From NCBI RefSeq assembly GCF_000948285.1, contig NZ_JYBP01000003.1, forward strand, positions 496,001-560,000: 64,000 nucleotides of DNA. Reading direction: 5' to 3'. Positions 9,261 to 17,333 of this stretch are shown here, piece after piece (position 1 is the first letter of the stretch; the number at the start of each line of letters is the position of its first letter). This DNA is from Geobacillus kaustophilus. GTDB taxonomy: Bacteria; Bacillota; Bacilli; Bacillales; Anoxybacillaceae. The translations under genes were made by a program, and so were the position numbers. The notes below the pieces were generated by a model. That model was not told where the DNA came from. It ran no database searches and saw only the letters and a program-made list of their open reading frames with translations.

Positions 9261-11057
9261 ATGGGACATCGCATTCCCGAGGAAACGATTGAAGCCATCC
9301 GCCGCGGCGTTGACATCATTGATGTCATTGGCGAATACGTCCAGTTGAAAAAGCAAGGCCGCAACTATTTTGGCTTATGCCCGTTTCACGGAGAAAAGAC
9401 GCCATCGTTTTCCGTTTCCCCAGAAAAGCAAATTTTCCACTGCTTCGGCTGCGGGGCAGGGGGGAATGCCTTTACGTTTTTAATGGATATCGAAGGCATT
9501 CCGTTTGTGGAAGCGGCGAAACGTCTTGCGGCCAAAGCAGGGATCGACTTGTCCGCCTATGAGCTGGACAGCCGCGGGAGTGATGGCAGCCGAGCCGACG
9601 AGGCGAAGGCGATGGTTGAAGCACACACGTTGTTGAAACGATTTTACCATCATTTGCTTGTTCATACAAAAGAAGGACAAGCCGCGCTCGACTATTTGCG
9701 GGCGCGCGGGTGGACAAAAGAAACGATCGACCGATTTGAAATCGGCTATGCGCCGGATGTTCCTGATGCCGCCGTCAAGCTGCTGGAGAGCCGTTCGTTT
9801 CCGTTGGTGTTGATGGAAAAGGCGGGCTTGTTGGTGAAAAAAGAAGACGGGCGATACGTCGACCGCTTCCGGAATCGGATTATGTTTCCGATTCATGATC
9901 ATCGCGGCGAGACGGTTGGTTTTTCCGGCCGTCTGCTCGGCGACGGGCAACCAAAGTACATGAACAGCCCAGAAACGCCGATTTTCCGCAAAGGCACGCT
10001 TTTGTATTTTTTTCACGAGGCGCGCGTGTCAATCCGCAAGCGTCAAGAGGCGCTGCTCGTTGAAGGGTTTGCCGATGTCATCTCTGCCGTGCAGGCTGGC
10101 GTTGACTATGTGGTGGCAACGATGGGAACGTCGCTGACCGAGGAGCAGGCACGCATTTTGCGCCGCCATGCTGAAACGGTCACGATTTGCTATGACGGCG
10201 ACAGCGCCGGAACGGAGGCCGCCTGGCGCGCCGCCGAACAATTGAGCGCATTCGGGTGCCGCGTGAAGGTAGCGTTGCTCCCGGACGGGCTGGATCCAGA
10301 TGAATATATACGCACTGGCGGCGCCGGCCGTTTTGCCGAAGAGATCGACGCCGCCCGGCCGCTCATGGCGTTTAAAATGGACTATTTGCGGCGGAGAAAA
10401 AATTTGCAGGAAGAAGGCGACCGGCTCCGTTATATCGAGGAAGCGCTCCGAGAAATCAGCAAGCTGTCGAGCCCGGTGGAAAAAGATTATTATATGCGCC
10501 AGCTTGCGGATGAGTTTTCGCTGTCGCTCTCCGCGCTTTACGAACAGTTGTCCCGCTCCAAGCCGGAACAGCCAAAGCCGCAGGTAAACAACGACGGAAA
10601 ACAAGCCCAGCCGGCATTGACGAAAAAATTGCTTCCGGCCTTTCAAAATGCCGAGCGGTTGCTGCTTGCCCATATGATGCGGAGCCGCGAGGTGGCGCTC
10701 TTTGTTCAGGAGCAGGTCGGCGGCCGATTTAATATCGAAGAGCATCGGGCGTTGGCTGCTTACATTTACGCCTTTTACGAAGAGGGGCATGAAGCCGACC
10801 CCAGCGCGCTCATGTCTCGGCTTCCTGGCGAGTTGCGGACGCTGGCGAGCGAACTGTCGCTTTTGTTGGTCGCAGACGACGTTTCCGAGCGGGAGCTTGC
10901 CGATTGCATCCGGCATGTGTTGAATCACCCGAAATGGTTAATGCTAAAGGAAAAAGAGCAAGAAAAGACGGAAGCGGAGCGAAGAAAAGACTTTTTGACG
11001 GCCGCCCGCATCGCGAAAGAGATGATTGAGATGAAAAAAATGTTATCTTCTTCATAA
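9261..11057 (+). CDS. dnaG: DNA primase DnaG
   Basis: A 598-residue primase that makes RNA primers at the replication fork and binds DnaB helicase through its C-terminus. Domains in order: zinc-binding domain (CPFHGEKTPSF ... FHCFGCG, residues about 40-65), RNA-polymerase core with the Toprim glutamate EGFADV near 268 and the aspartates of YDGDSAGTEA near 310, then the helicase-binding P16 domain (about 455-598). ATG 9261 lies before MGHRIPEETIEAIRRGVDIIDVIG, the usual primase start, although no strong SD is visible. It forms an operon with sigA, 35 bases on. Confidence 0.97.
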   Translation: MGHRIPEETIEAIRRGVDIIDVIGEYVQLKKQGRNYFGLCPFHGEKTPSFSVSPEKQIFHCFGCGAGGNAFTFLMDIEGIPFVEAAKRLAAKAGIDLSAYELDSRGSDGSRADEAKAMVEAHTLLKRFYHHLLVHTKEGQAALDYLRARGWTKETIDRFEIGYAPDVPDAAVKLLESRSFPLVLMEKAGLLVKKEDGRYVDRFRNRIMFPIHDHRGETVGFSGRLLGDGQPKYMNSPETPIFRKGTLLYFFHEARVSIRKRQEALLVEGFADVISAVQAGVDYVVATMGTSLTEEQARILRRHAETVTICYDGDSAGTEAAWRAAEQLSAFGCRVKVALLPDGLDPDEYIRTGGAGRFAEEIDAARPLMAFKMDYLRRRKNLQEEGDRLRYIEEALREISKLSSPVEKDYYMRQLADEFSLSLSALYEQLSRSKPEQPKPQVNNDGKQAQPALTKKLLPAFQNAERLLLAHMMRSREVALFVQEQVGGRFNIEEHRALAAYIYAFYEEGHEADPSALMSRLPGELRTLASELSLLLVADDVSERELADCIRHVLNHPKWLMLKEKEQEKTEAERRKDFLTAARIAKEMIEMKKMLSSS

Positions 11058-11091
11058 CATGGTGGTATGAGTTTTTAAAGGAGGTAATGAA

Positions 11092-12219
11092 ATGGCTGAA
11101 AAACCAGCCCAATCAAAGCAGGCTGAAGCTGCCGGCGAATCGCTTGAACAAGTGAAAGAGCAACTCGCTGAGCTCGGCAAAAAGCGGGGGATTCTCACCT
11201 ATGAGGAAATCGCTGAGCGGTTGTCCGGCTTTGATTTGGACTCCGATCAGATGGATGAGTATTATGAATACCTCGCTGAGCAGGGCATTGAAGTGATCAG
11301 CGAATCTGACCTTGAGGCCGATCCCGACATCGATGACTTGGCCAAAGAGGAAGAATTCGACTTAAATGACTTGTCCGTTCCTCCCGGCGTCAAAATCAAT
11401 GACCCGGTGCGCATGTACTTGAAGGAGATCGGCCGCGTGCCGCTGTTGTCGGCGGAAGAAGAAATCGAGCTGGCGAAACGGATCGAGCAAGGCGATGAAG
11501 AAGCGAAACGCCGGCTGACGGAAGCGAACCTCCGCCTCGTCGTCAGCATCGCCAAACGGTATGTCGGCCGCGGCATGCTCTTTCTTGATTTGATTCAAGA
11601 GGGGAACATGGGGCTGATCAAGGCGGTCGAAAAGTTTGACTATCGGAAAGGCTACAAGTTCAGCACGTACGCGACGTGGTGGATCCGCCAAGCCATCACA
11701 AGGGCGATCGCCGATCAGGCGCGGACGATCCGCATCCCGGTTCATATGGTCGAAACGATCAATAAACTGATCCGCGTCCAACGGCAATTGCTCCAAGACC
11801 TCGGGCGCGAACCAACGCCGGAAGAAATCGCCGAGGAAATGGATTTGACGCCGGAAAAAGTGCGGGAAATTTTGAAAATCGCCCAAGAACCGGTGTCGCT
11901 CGAGACGCCGATCGGCGAGGAAGATGACTCGCATCTTGGCGATTTCATCGAAGATCAAGACGCGACATCGCCATCCGAGCACGCTGCTTACGAGCTGTTG
12001 AAAGAGCAGCTCGAAGATGTGCTTGATACGCTGACGGATCGCGAGGAAAATGTGCTGCGCCTCCGCTTCGGGCTTGACGACGGACGGACGCGGACGCTCG
12101 AAGAAGTCGGCAAAGTGTTCGGCGTGACGCGCGAACGCATCCGTCAAATTGAAGCCAAAGCGTTGCGCAAGCTGCGCCATCCAAGCCGCAGCAAACGGCT
12201 GAAAGACTTTTTAGAGTGA
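11092..12219 (+). CDS. sigA: Primary sigma factor SigA (RpoD)
   Basis: A 375-residue housekeeping sigma-70 factor. Visible regions: sigma 1.1-like acidic N-terminus, region 1.2 ([16 protein letters not shown]), region 2 ([28 protein letters not shown] and [17 protein letters not shown], which recognises the -10), region 3, and region 4 with the [25 protein letters not shown] that reads the -35. AAAGGAGG ends nine bases before ATG 11092. Encoded with dnaG in the macromolecular-synthesis operon; the rpsU gene of the E. coli operon is not here. A very strong terminator follows. Confidence 0.98.
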   Translation: MAEKPAQSKQAEAAGESLEQVKEQLAELGKKRGILTYEEIAERLSGFDLDSDQMDEYYEYLAEQGIEVISESDLEADPDIDDLAKEEEFDLNDLSVPPGVKINDPVRMYLKEIGRVPLLSAEEEIELAKRIEQGDEEAKRRLTEANLRLVVSIAKRYVGRGMLFLDLIQEGNMGLIKAVEKFDYRKGYKFSTYATWWIRQAITRAIADQARTIRIPVHMVETINKLIRVQRQLLQDLGREPTPEEIAEEMDLTPEKVREILKIAQEPVSLETPIGEEDDSHLGDFIEDQDATSPSEHAAYELLKEQLEDVLDTLTDREENVLRLRFGLDDGRTRTLEEVGKVFGVTRERIRQIEAKALRKLRHPSRSKRLKDFLE

Positions 12220-12231
12220 CCGTTTTGTTCG

Positions 12232-12267
12232 ATAGTTTACTTCTTCGGAAGTAAACTATTTTTTCTT
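12232..12267 (+). terminator. Terminator of dnaG-sigA with UUCG tetraloop
   Basis: A perfect 12-bp stem (12232-12243 with 12248-12259) closed by a TTCG loop and followed by TTTTTTC. Confidence 0.93.
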
Positions 12268-12297
12268 TCTTTATGGTATGGGAAAGGTGGTCTATCT

Positions 12298-12813
12298 ATG
12301 AATCGGCAACGACGGGAAACGATCATCCAAGAAATCGAATATTGGAAACGTTCGCGCCTTCTGCCGGAACATTATTGCGACTATTTGCTCGCGTTGTACA
12401 CGGAAGGAGACGCCCGTTCGCACGGCCGACGGTGGCGCAGCTCGCTCGCCGCTGGTCTCTGTTTATTGCTTCCAGCCGTTGCTCTTGTCATTTATTTTAC
12501 TGAATTGTCATTCGTTTTGCAAACGCTCCTTTTCGCCCTTTTTTTGGCTGCCTGCTTGTTCTTTTGTTGGCGGTGGCGGAACAAGCGAGAGCTCCTTCAC
12601 TTTCCGCTCATCGGAAGCGCCTGGATTTTGCTTGTGGCATCCATTTTTGAGGTCGATCGGTATTTTCCCAGGCAAACGGGTGCGCTAGTAGCTGTCGTGC
12701 TCGGAAACTGTGTTCTCTGGTTTGTTGTCGGCCGCCTGCTTCACCTTCGCTACTTTTCGCTCGCCGCTGTCAGCGGGGCGTTGCTTGCAGCCGCCGTCGC
12801 CTGGTGGCGCTGA
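12298..12813 (+). CDS. Hypothetical membrane protein (171 residues)
   Basis: I do not recognise this gene. A charged N-terminal stretch (NRQRRETIIQEIEYWKRSRLLPEHYCDYLLALY) resembles a cytoplasmic helical domain, followed by about six hydrophobic segments from residue 49 to the end, with short arginine-rich loops. ATG 12298 follows GAAAGGTGG. It lies alone between the sigA terminator and the cccA promoter. A membrane location is clear; no catalytic motif was seen. The pattern 'EIEYWKRSRLLPEHYCDYLLALY' followed by membrane helices is like small DUF-type Bacillaceae membrane proteins, but I give no family. Confidence 0.75.
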   Translation: MNRQRRETIIQEIEYWKRSRLLPEHYCDYLLALYTEGDARSHGRRWRSSLAAGLCLLLPAVALVIYFTELSFVLQTLLFALFLAACLFFCWRWRNKRELLHFPLIGSAWILLVASIFEVDRYFPRQTGALVAVVLGNCVLWFVVGRLLHLRYFSLAAVSGALLAAAVAWWR

Positions 12814-12851
12814 GGCGTGTTGTTGCCATTTCGGCAACTTAGGGCTTTTCC

Positions 12852-12879
12852 TTGACCATTATTTACAGTAAAATAAAAT
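12852..12879 (+). promoter_or_regulatory. Sigma-A promoter of cccA
   Basis: TTGACC (12852-12857), 16 bases, TAAAAT (12874-12879), 42 bases before the ATG. Confidence 0.65.
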
Positions 12880-12921
12880 TGTTTGCAGCGTTCTTCATTA
12901 TACATAAGGGAGGTAAAAGAG

Positions 12922-13284
12922 ATGAACCGCAATCCGCTCATCCCGTTTTTCATCATCATGGCATTCGGGATTGTGCTGACGTTTGTCTTGTCGTTTAAAG
13001 GGCTAGGCGATGCGAAGGAAATGGCCAAAGAGAAAAAAGGCGGCGAAAAAACGGAACAAACGGCCGAATTCAACCCAGAGCAGTTTTACCAACAAACGTG
13101 CTCTAGCTGTCACGGCCAAAACTATGAAGGCGGCGTCGGTCCATCGTTGAAAGGGGTCGGGCAACGGCTGTCGATGGACCAAATTAAAGACGTCATCCAA
13201 CACGGGCGCGGCAACATGCCGCCAGGGCTTGTGCCGGCGGATAAAGCCGATGCCATGGCGAAATGGCTCGCCGGTTTAAAATAA
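12922..13284 (+). CDS. cccA: Membrane-anchored cytochrome c-550
   Basis: A 120-residue small c-type cytochrome. An uncleaved N-terminal membrane helix (PLIPFFIIMAFGIVLTFVLSF, about 5-25) anchors it; a charged, Lys/Glu-rich linker leads to one haem c domain with CSSCH at 60-64 and a GNMPPG loop that supplies the distal Met. It carries electrons outside the membrane toward the terminal oxidase. AAGGGAGG lies before ATG 12922; an in-frame TTG at 12883 has no SD and is rejected. Own promoter and terminator make it monocistronic. Confidence 0.93.
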   Translation: MNRNPLIPFFIIMAFGIVLTFVLSFKGLGDAKEMAKEKKGGEKTEQTAEFNPEQFYQQTCSSCHGQNYEGGVGPSLKGVGQRLSMDQIKDVIQHGRGNMPPGLVPADKADAMAKWLAGLK

Positions 13285-13299
13285 ATAATGGGTGGTGAG

Positions 13300-13335
13300 C
13301 ATCCCTTTGCTTTTTGGCAAGGGGATGTTTTGTTT
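13300..13335 (+). terminator. Terminator after cccA
   Basis: CATCCCTTTGC (13300-13310) pairs with GCAAGGGGATG (13317-13327, one G-T pair) and is followed by TTTTGTTT. Confidence 0.82.
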
Positions 13336-13343
13336 AGTACAAT
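13314..13343 (+). promoter_or_regulatory. Candidate promoter for trmK-yqfO overlapping the cccA terminator
   Basis: TTGGCA (13314-13319), 18 bases, TACAAT (13338-13343). The -35 lies in the descending arm of the cccA terminator hairpin. Confidence 0.45.
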
Positions 13344-13432
13344 AGAGGCGCGCGGCGCTGGAGAGGAAAGGAGGGGAAGGCGAACCGCCTTCGCGCTGCA
13401 GGTGGCGGAAGGTTGGTTGCCATTGCGGTGCT

Positions 13433-14137
13433 ATGAATGAATTTCGCTTGTCGAAACGGCTGGAAACGGTCGCCTCATTCATTCCTAAAGGGGCGGTGCT
13501 TGCTGACATTGGGTCGGATCATGCGTATTTGCCTTGCTATGCCTGCTTGCACGGCTGCGCATCAAAAGCCATTGCCGGCGAGGTGGCGGACGGACCGTTC
13601 CGCCTAGCGCAGCAGCAAGTCGAGAAGTCCGGGCTTTCTCATCTCATTTCCGTGCGAAAAGGAGACGGGCTTTCGGTTCTCGCTCCAAAAGAGGCGGACT
13701 GCATCACGATCGCCGGCATGGGTGGGGCGCTGATCGCCCGCATTTTGGGCGACGGAAAGGAAAAGCTTGACGGCGTCAAACGGCTCATTTTGCAGCCAAA
13801 CGTTGGCGCGGAACTTGTTCGCCGTTGGCTTCTTGATCATGGGTGGGAATTGATTGCCGAACGCATTTTGAAGGAAGAGGGGCAAATTTATGAAGTGCTC
13901 GTCGCCGAGCCCGGCGTCCCCCGACGGCCGTATCGCCATCTCGAGGCGGAGCTGCTCCTTGGACCGTTTTTGCGCCGGGAAAACAGCGAGGTGTTCCGCG
14001 AGAAGTGGAAGCGCGAGATTGAAAATTGGAAACGGATCATCGCTGATTTGACGGCCAAAGGGCAAAGCGAAGCGGCTGAGCGGAAAAAGCGCGAACTGGA
14101 GAGAAAAGTTCAATTGGTAGAGGAGGCGATGCTATGA
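13433..14137 (+). CDS. trmK: tRNA (adenine(22)-N1)-methyltransferase TrmK
   Basis: A 234-residue SAM-dependent Rossmann methyltransferase that makes m1A22 in tRNA. SAM-binding motif I reads VLADIGSDHAYLP (about 22-34), and DCITIAGMGGALIARIL (about 88-104) carries the family's catalytic NPxY-like loop region. The start MNEFRLSKRLETVA matches the family. Oddly, the only good SD (AAAGGAGGGG, 13367-13376) is about 56 bases ahead of ATG 13433, with a CCGCC/GGCGG hairpin between, so folding may bring them together or initiation is weak. The stop overlaps the yqfO start (ATGA). Confidence 0.92.
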   Translation: MNEFRLSKRLETVASFIPKGAVLADIGSDHAYLPCYACLHGCASKAIAGEVADGPFRLAQQQVEKSGLSHLISVRKGDGLSVLAPKEADCITIAGMGGALIARILGDGKEKLDGVKRLILQPNVGAELVRRWLLDHGWELIAERILKEEGQIYEVLVAEPGVPRRPYRHLEAELLLGPFLRRENSEVFREKWKREIENWKRIIADLTAKGQSEAAERKKRELERKVQLVEEAML

Positions 14138-15255
14138 GCCGCGTTCCGTACGGCTATGAAATCATTCAGCTTCTTGAGCAGCTTGCTCCGAAACAGTTGG
14201 CGATGGAAGGGGATCGGAGCGGTCTGCAAATCGGGACGCTAAACAAGCCGGTCAAAAAAGTGATGATCGCTCTTGATGTGCTCGAAGATGTCGTTGTCGA
14301 AGCGATCGATCAGCAAGTGGATTTAATCATCGCCCACCACCCGCCGCTGTACCGCCCGCTGAAGCAGCTGCTGACGGATGAGGGGCACGGGCGGATGATC
14401 GCCGCGTGCATCAAGCATGACATTGCGGTGTACGCCGCCCATACGAATTTGGATGTGGCCGATGGCGGTCTGAACGATTGGCTGGCCGAGGCGCTCGGTC
14501 TCCAAGAGACGACAGTGCTTGTGCCGACGTATACGGAAGCGTTGAAAAAGCTCGTTGTCTATGTGCCGGTGACGCATGCTGAGGTGGTGCGGAAGGCCTT
14601 AGGCGATGCCGGCGCCGGGCATATTGGCCGCTACAGCCATTGCACGTTCAACAGCCGCGGCGTCGGCACGTTTTTGCCGGAGGAAGGGGCGCGGCCGTTC
14701 ATCGGCGAGCAAGGGCGGCTCGAGGAAGTTGAGGAAGTGCGCATCGAAACGATCGTGCCGGCCTCTCTTGAACGGCAAGCGATTCAGGCGATGCTGTCTG
14801 TTCATCCGTATGAGGAAGTGGCATATGATATCTATCCGCTTGACAACGGAGGCCGCCGCTTCGGGCTTGGGCGCATTGGCCGGCTGCCGCATCCGGTGAC
14901 GCTTGGCGCTTTCGCCGAGCAGGTGAAAGCGGCGTTTTCCGTTCCGGCGGTGCGCGTCGTGGGCCGGCTGGACGATCTCGTGCAAACGGTCGCGGTGCTT
15001 GGCGGCGACGGAAACAAGTTTGTCAGCGCAGCCAAGGCGGCTGGCGCGGACGTGTACGTGACCGGCGATGTGTATTATCATACCGCCCATGACGCCCAAG
15101 CGCTCGGCCTTCATATCATCGACCCAGGCCATAATGTAGAAAAAATCATGAAAGAAGGCGTAACCCGTTACTTAACCGCTGAGCTCGCGAAACGTCAATG
15201 GGAGGCGGAAGTGATCGCTTCTAGCGTCTATACCGATCCGTTTCAGTTCGTATGA
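14134..15255 (+). CDS. yqfO: Nif3-like dinuclear metal-binding protein YqfO
   Basis: A 373-residue Nif3/DUF34 protein, long form with an inserted PII-like domain (about 130-235). The N-terminal half carries LIIAHHPP (about 66-73) and AAHTNLD (about 109-115), and the C-terminal half DVYVTGDVYYHTAHDA and HIIDPGHNVEK, the histidines and acids of the dinuclear site. Often annotated as GTP cyclohydrolase I type 2 by similarity, but the physiological reaction is not settled. It is translationally coupled to trmK, a pairing conserved in Firmicutes. Confidence 0.9.
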   Translation: MSRVPYGYEIIQLLEQLAPKQLAMEGDRSGLQIGTLNKPVKKVMIALDVLEDVVVEAIDQQVDLIIAHHPPLYRPLKQLLTDEGHGRMIAACIKHDIAVYAAHTNLDVADGGLNDWLAEALGLQETTVLVPTYTEALKKLVVYVPVTHAEVVRKALGDAGAGHIGRYSHCTFNSRGVGTFLPEEGARPFIGEQGRLEEVEEVRIETIVPASLERQAIQAMLSVHPYEEVAYDIYPLDNGGRRFGLGRIGRLPHPVTLGAFAEQVKAAFSVPAVRVVGRLDDLVQTVAVLGGDGNKFVSAAKAAGADVYVTGDVYYHTAHDAQALGLHIIDPGHNVEKIMKEGVTRYLTAELAKRQWEAEVIASSVYTDPFQFV

Positions 15256-15270
15256 ACGGCCAACGAAAAG

Positions 15271-15320
15271 GGCTGTCCTGGATGAGCGGTTCAACCGTTT
15301 GTCCAAGACAGCCTCTCTTT
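15271..15320. terminator. Bidirectional terminator between yqfO and ispH
   Basis: GGCTGTCCTGGA (15271-15282) pairs with TCCAAGACAGCC (15302-15313) with one mismatch; an inner CGGTT-C-AACCG stem extends it. The genes converge here. Confidence 0.75.
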
Positions 15321-15336
15321 ATGGACGAAACAACCG

Positions 15337-16290
15337 TCACTCTTCCTTCTTTGTTTTCACTTTCGGCAAAATTTTTTGCAGCGGCACTTTCCGTTCCCGC
15401 TTCCATGTCGACGGGTCGTTCGGGTCAAACTGCTCCAAAAAATCGATCACTTCTTTCGTAATCGGCGTCGGAGTGGAGGCGCCGGCGGTGACAGCGACTT
15501 TTTTCGCATCTTTAATCCAGTTGATATCGATTTCCGTTACATCGGCGACGCGATACGCCTTCGTGCCGGCGATCTCTTCCGATACTTGGGCGAGGCGGTT
15601 CGAGTTGTTGCTGCGCGGGTCGCCGACGACGATCGTCACATCGGCTTCCTTCGCCTGCTCAGCGACCGCCTCTTGTCGAAGCTGGGTGGCGAGGCAAATT
15701 TCTTTATGCATTTCCACGTGCGGGTATTTTTCTTTCACTTTCGCCATGATGTCGGCGACGTCCCATTGGCTCATCGTCGTTTGGTTCGTCACCATGATGC
15801 GCTCATTGTGAATGGACAGCCGTTCGACATCATCGATAGTTTCTACAAGATGGATCCTTTCCGGATTGATGCCGACCGCTCCTTCCGGTTCCGGGTGTCC
15901 TTTTTTGCCGATATATATGATATCGTAGCCATCGGCGAGCTTTTGTTCGATGAGCCGATGCGTTTTTGTCACATCGGGGCATGTCGCATCAATCGTGACA
16001 AGTCCCTTTTCGAGCGCTCGTTTTTTCACTTCCGGTGAGACGCCGTGGGCGGTGAAAATGACGGTGCCATGGTCAATTTTTTCCAAAATTTCCAAACGGT
16101 TTTCTCCATCGAGCGTGATGATGCCTTCTTCGGCAAACGCGTCCGTGACGTGCTTATTATGGACAATCATGCCGAGAATGTAAATCGGACGCGGCAAAGA
16201 TGGGTCCAACGCCGCGTTGCGGGCGATGACCATTGCATCGACCACCCCGTAGCAATACCCGCGAGGGGTAATTTTAATCACTTCCATCAT
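15337..16290 (-). CDS. ispH: 4-hydroxy-3-methylbut-2-enyl diphosphate reductase IspH
   Basis: A 317-residue iron-sulfur enzyme of the last MEP-pathway step, giving IPP and DMAPP. Cluster cysteines are in GYCYGV (about 13), TCPDV (about 96) and EICLAT (about 193); HGVSPE and the substrate loop [11 protein letters not shown] are also present. I chose the ATG at 16290 ([13 protein letters not shown]), with GGGAGGGAAT directly upstream; the frame extends to 16362 without support. It has its own sigma-A promoter. Its partner ispG lies 8 kb away on the same strand. Confidence 0.96.
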   Translation of the reverse strand: MMEVIKITPRGYCYGVVDAMVIARNAALDPSLPRPIYILGMIVHNKHVTDAFAEEGIITLDGENRLEILEKIDHGTVIFTAHGVSPEVKKRALEKGLVTIDATCPDVTKTHRLIEQKLADGYDIIYIGKKGHPEPEGAVGINPERIHLVETIDDVERLSIHNERIMVTNQTTMSQWDVADIMAKVKEKYPHVEMHKEICLATQLRQEAVAEQAKEADVTIVVGDPRSNNSNRLAQVSEEIAGTKAYRVADVTEIDINWIKDAKKVAVTAGASTPTPITKEVIDFLEQFDPNDPSTWKRERKVPLQKILPKVKTKKEE

Positions 16291-16333
16291 ATTCCCTCCC
16301 TGCCGCCGGCTGTGCGGCGGTTGTTCATCTTTC

Positions 16334-16362
16334 ATTATATCGGAGCACCGGAGAGAAGACAA
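16334..16362 (-). promoter_or_regulatory. Sigma-A promoter of ispH
   Basis: On the minus strand TTGTCT (16362-16357), 17 bases, TATAAT (16339-16334), 44 bases before the ispH start. Confidence 0.65.
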
Positions 16363-16369
16363 AGAATAA

Positions 16370-16399
16370 CCGCCCTAAACAGAGGGTGCGCTAGGGCGG
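16370..16399 (-). terminator. Terminator after yqfQ
   Basis: CCGCCCTA (16370-16377) and TAGGGCGG (16392-16399) form an 8-bp stem; on the minus strand it is followed by TTATTCTTT. Confidence 0.6.
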
Positions 16400-16408
16400 G
16401 GAAAGAAA

Positions 16409-16948
16409 CTAGATATACAGTTTCGGCTTGGACGGCTTCGGGGCGGCCGGTGTTTCTTTTTCCTGCGGCTCTTCGCGCTTTGCCTGCGGAACGGAGCGTT
16501 TTTTTGGCGCCTTGGCGGCCGGCTTTTGTTTCGTTTCGTTGGCCGGTGCGCTTTCCGACGTTGTTTCGCCTTCCCCTTCGTCGGCCGGTTTCAGCTCGCG
16601 GAAAATGCGGATCATCGCCGGAAGATTGCGGATGAGCGGTCCATACTGCTGCACCATCGGCATGACATTTTGCGCGATGCCGAGCATTTTTTGCACGTTG
16701 TTTAACATGCCAACCAAGCCGCCGCCCGTGTTGGATGCGGCGGTGTTAGCAGCGTTGGGCAGCATCGGCAGCCCCCACGGAGATGACGCAGCAGCCGGCG
16801 GCTGCCCGCGCGAAAACAAGCGAGCCAAGAAGCCGCCGGGGCCGCTGGGGCCGCTGGGGCCAAAAGGCGGCGCCGGCATGCGGGCGAACGGGGCTGGCGG
16901 CCTTCCGGCAAACGGAGAAGGCATCATCGGGGGCCGGCTGTATCTCAT
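16409..16948 (-). CDS. yqfQ: YqfQ/VrrA family protein, proline-rich, coat-type
   Basis: A 179-residue low-complexity protein. The first 50 residues are rich in Pro, Gly, Phe and Met (FGPSGPSGPGGFLARLF), the middle has a conserved hydrophobic core (GLVGMLNNVQKMLGIAQNVMPMVQQYGPLIRNLPAMIRIFREL, about 85-127), and the tail is charged with Ala-Pro-Lys-Glu runs ending KPKLYI. AAAGGAGG precedes ATG 16948. Gene order and composition identify YqfQ, related to the B. anthracis VrrA repeat protein and thought to be spore-associated. The biochemical role is unknown; repeat length may vary among strains. Confidence 0.82.
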   Translation of the reverse strand: MRYSRPPMMPSPFAGRPPAPFARMPAPPFGPSGPSGPGGFLARLFSRGQPPAAASSPWGLPMLPNAANTAASNTGGGLVGMLNNVQKMLGIAQNVMPMVQQYGPLIRNLPAMIRIFRELKPADEGEGETTSESAPANETKQKPAAKAPKKRSVPQAKREEPQEKETPAAPKPSKPKLYI

Positions 16949-17045
16949 AGCAGTTGCCTCCTTTCGGTCGTGCGGATGAACGAATGTCCTCCTTCATACA
17001 ATATGCGGGCAAGGCGGGAAAGGTTTGTTGCCGCATCGTCTTTAG

Positions 17046-17075
17046 TTGCGGCAGGGGGCAGCGATTCGCTATAAT
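17046..17075 (+). promoter_or_regulatory. Sigma-A promoter of cshB-nfo
   Basis: TTGCGG (17046-17051), 18 bases, TATAAT (17070-17075). It implies a 5' leader of about 250 nt before the cshB ATG at 17334. Confidence 0.55.
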
Positions 17076-17146
17076 GGTGAAGCGGACGAAGCGGTGCCCA
17101 TATGCCATTTGAAACGTTAACGTTTACGCTCTTTTATGGAGCCAGC

Positions 17147-17250
17147 GACTGTCGGGTGACCGAACAATATCGCTTCCAGACCCATGCATGGGTCTGTGAA
17201 GCAGTGGGTTGTTCGGTCTTCCGTCGCGTCAAAGCTTGTCGCCGACAGTC
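17147..17250 (+). promoter_or_regulatory. Nested long hairpin in the cshB leader
   Basis: Three nested stems fold about 100 nt: GACTGTCGG (17147-17155) with CCGACAGTC (17242-17250); ACCGAACAA (17159-17167) with TTGTTCGGT (17209-17217); GCTTC (17172-17176) with GAAGC (17198-17202), enclosing the 20-base palindrome CAGACCCATGCATGGGTCTG (17177-17196). The structure lies in the predicted leader of an RNA helicase gene and its 3' arm starts the repeat core shared with 46471-46541. Confidence 0.7.
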
Positions 17251-17310
17251 GGAAAAATAGACGACACGCTTTTGGACCAACGAGATGGGAAACCTTCCAG
17301 TTGCATTTAT
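17241..17310 (+). repeat. Dispersed intergenic repeat, copy A
   Basis: A core running from CAGTCGGAAAA through ATAGACGACACG to CCAGTTG and ATTTAT recurs at 46471-46541 with roughly three quarters identity and one indel. Both copies are non-coding, in the same orientation, and preceded by a strong hairpin of unrelated sequence. Confidence 0.7.
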
Positions 17311-17333
17311 ATTATAGAAGGGAGTGGTGCTTG

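Noticed and set aside
9050-9292. Plus-strand frame of 80 residues upstream of dnaG
   Set aside because: No SD, mixed composition, and it overlaps the dnaG start; the region is better read as a leader.
17184-17333. N-terminal extension of CshB
   Set aside because: The open frame crosses the long hairpin and the repeat core; ATG 17334 has the SD and matches the family's N-terminus.
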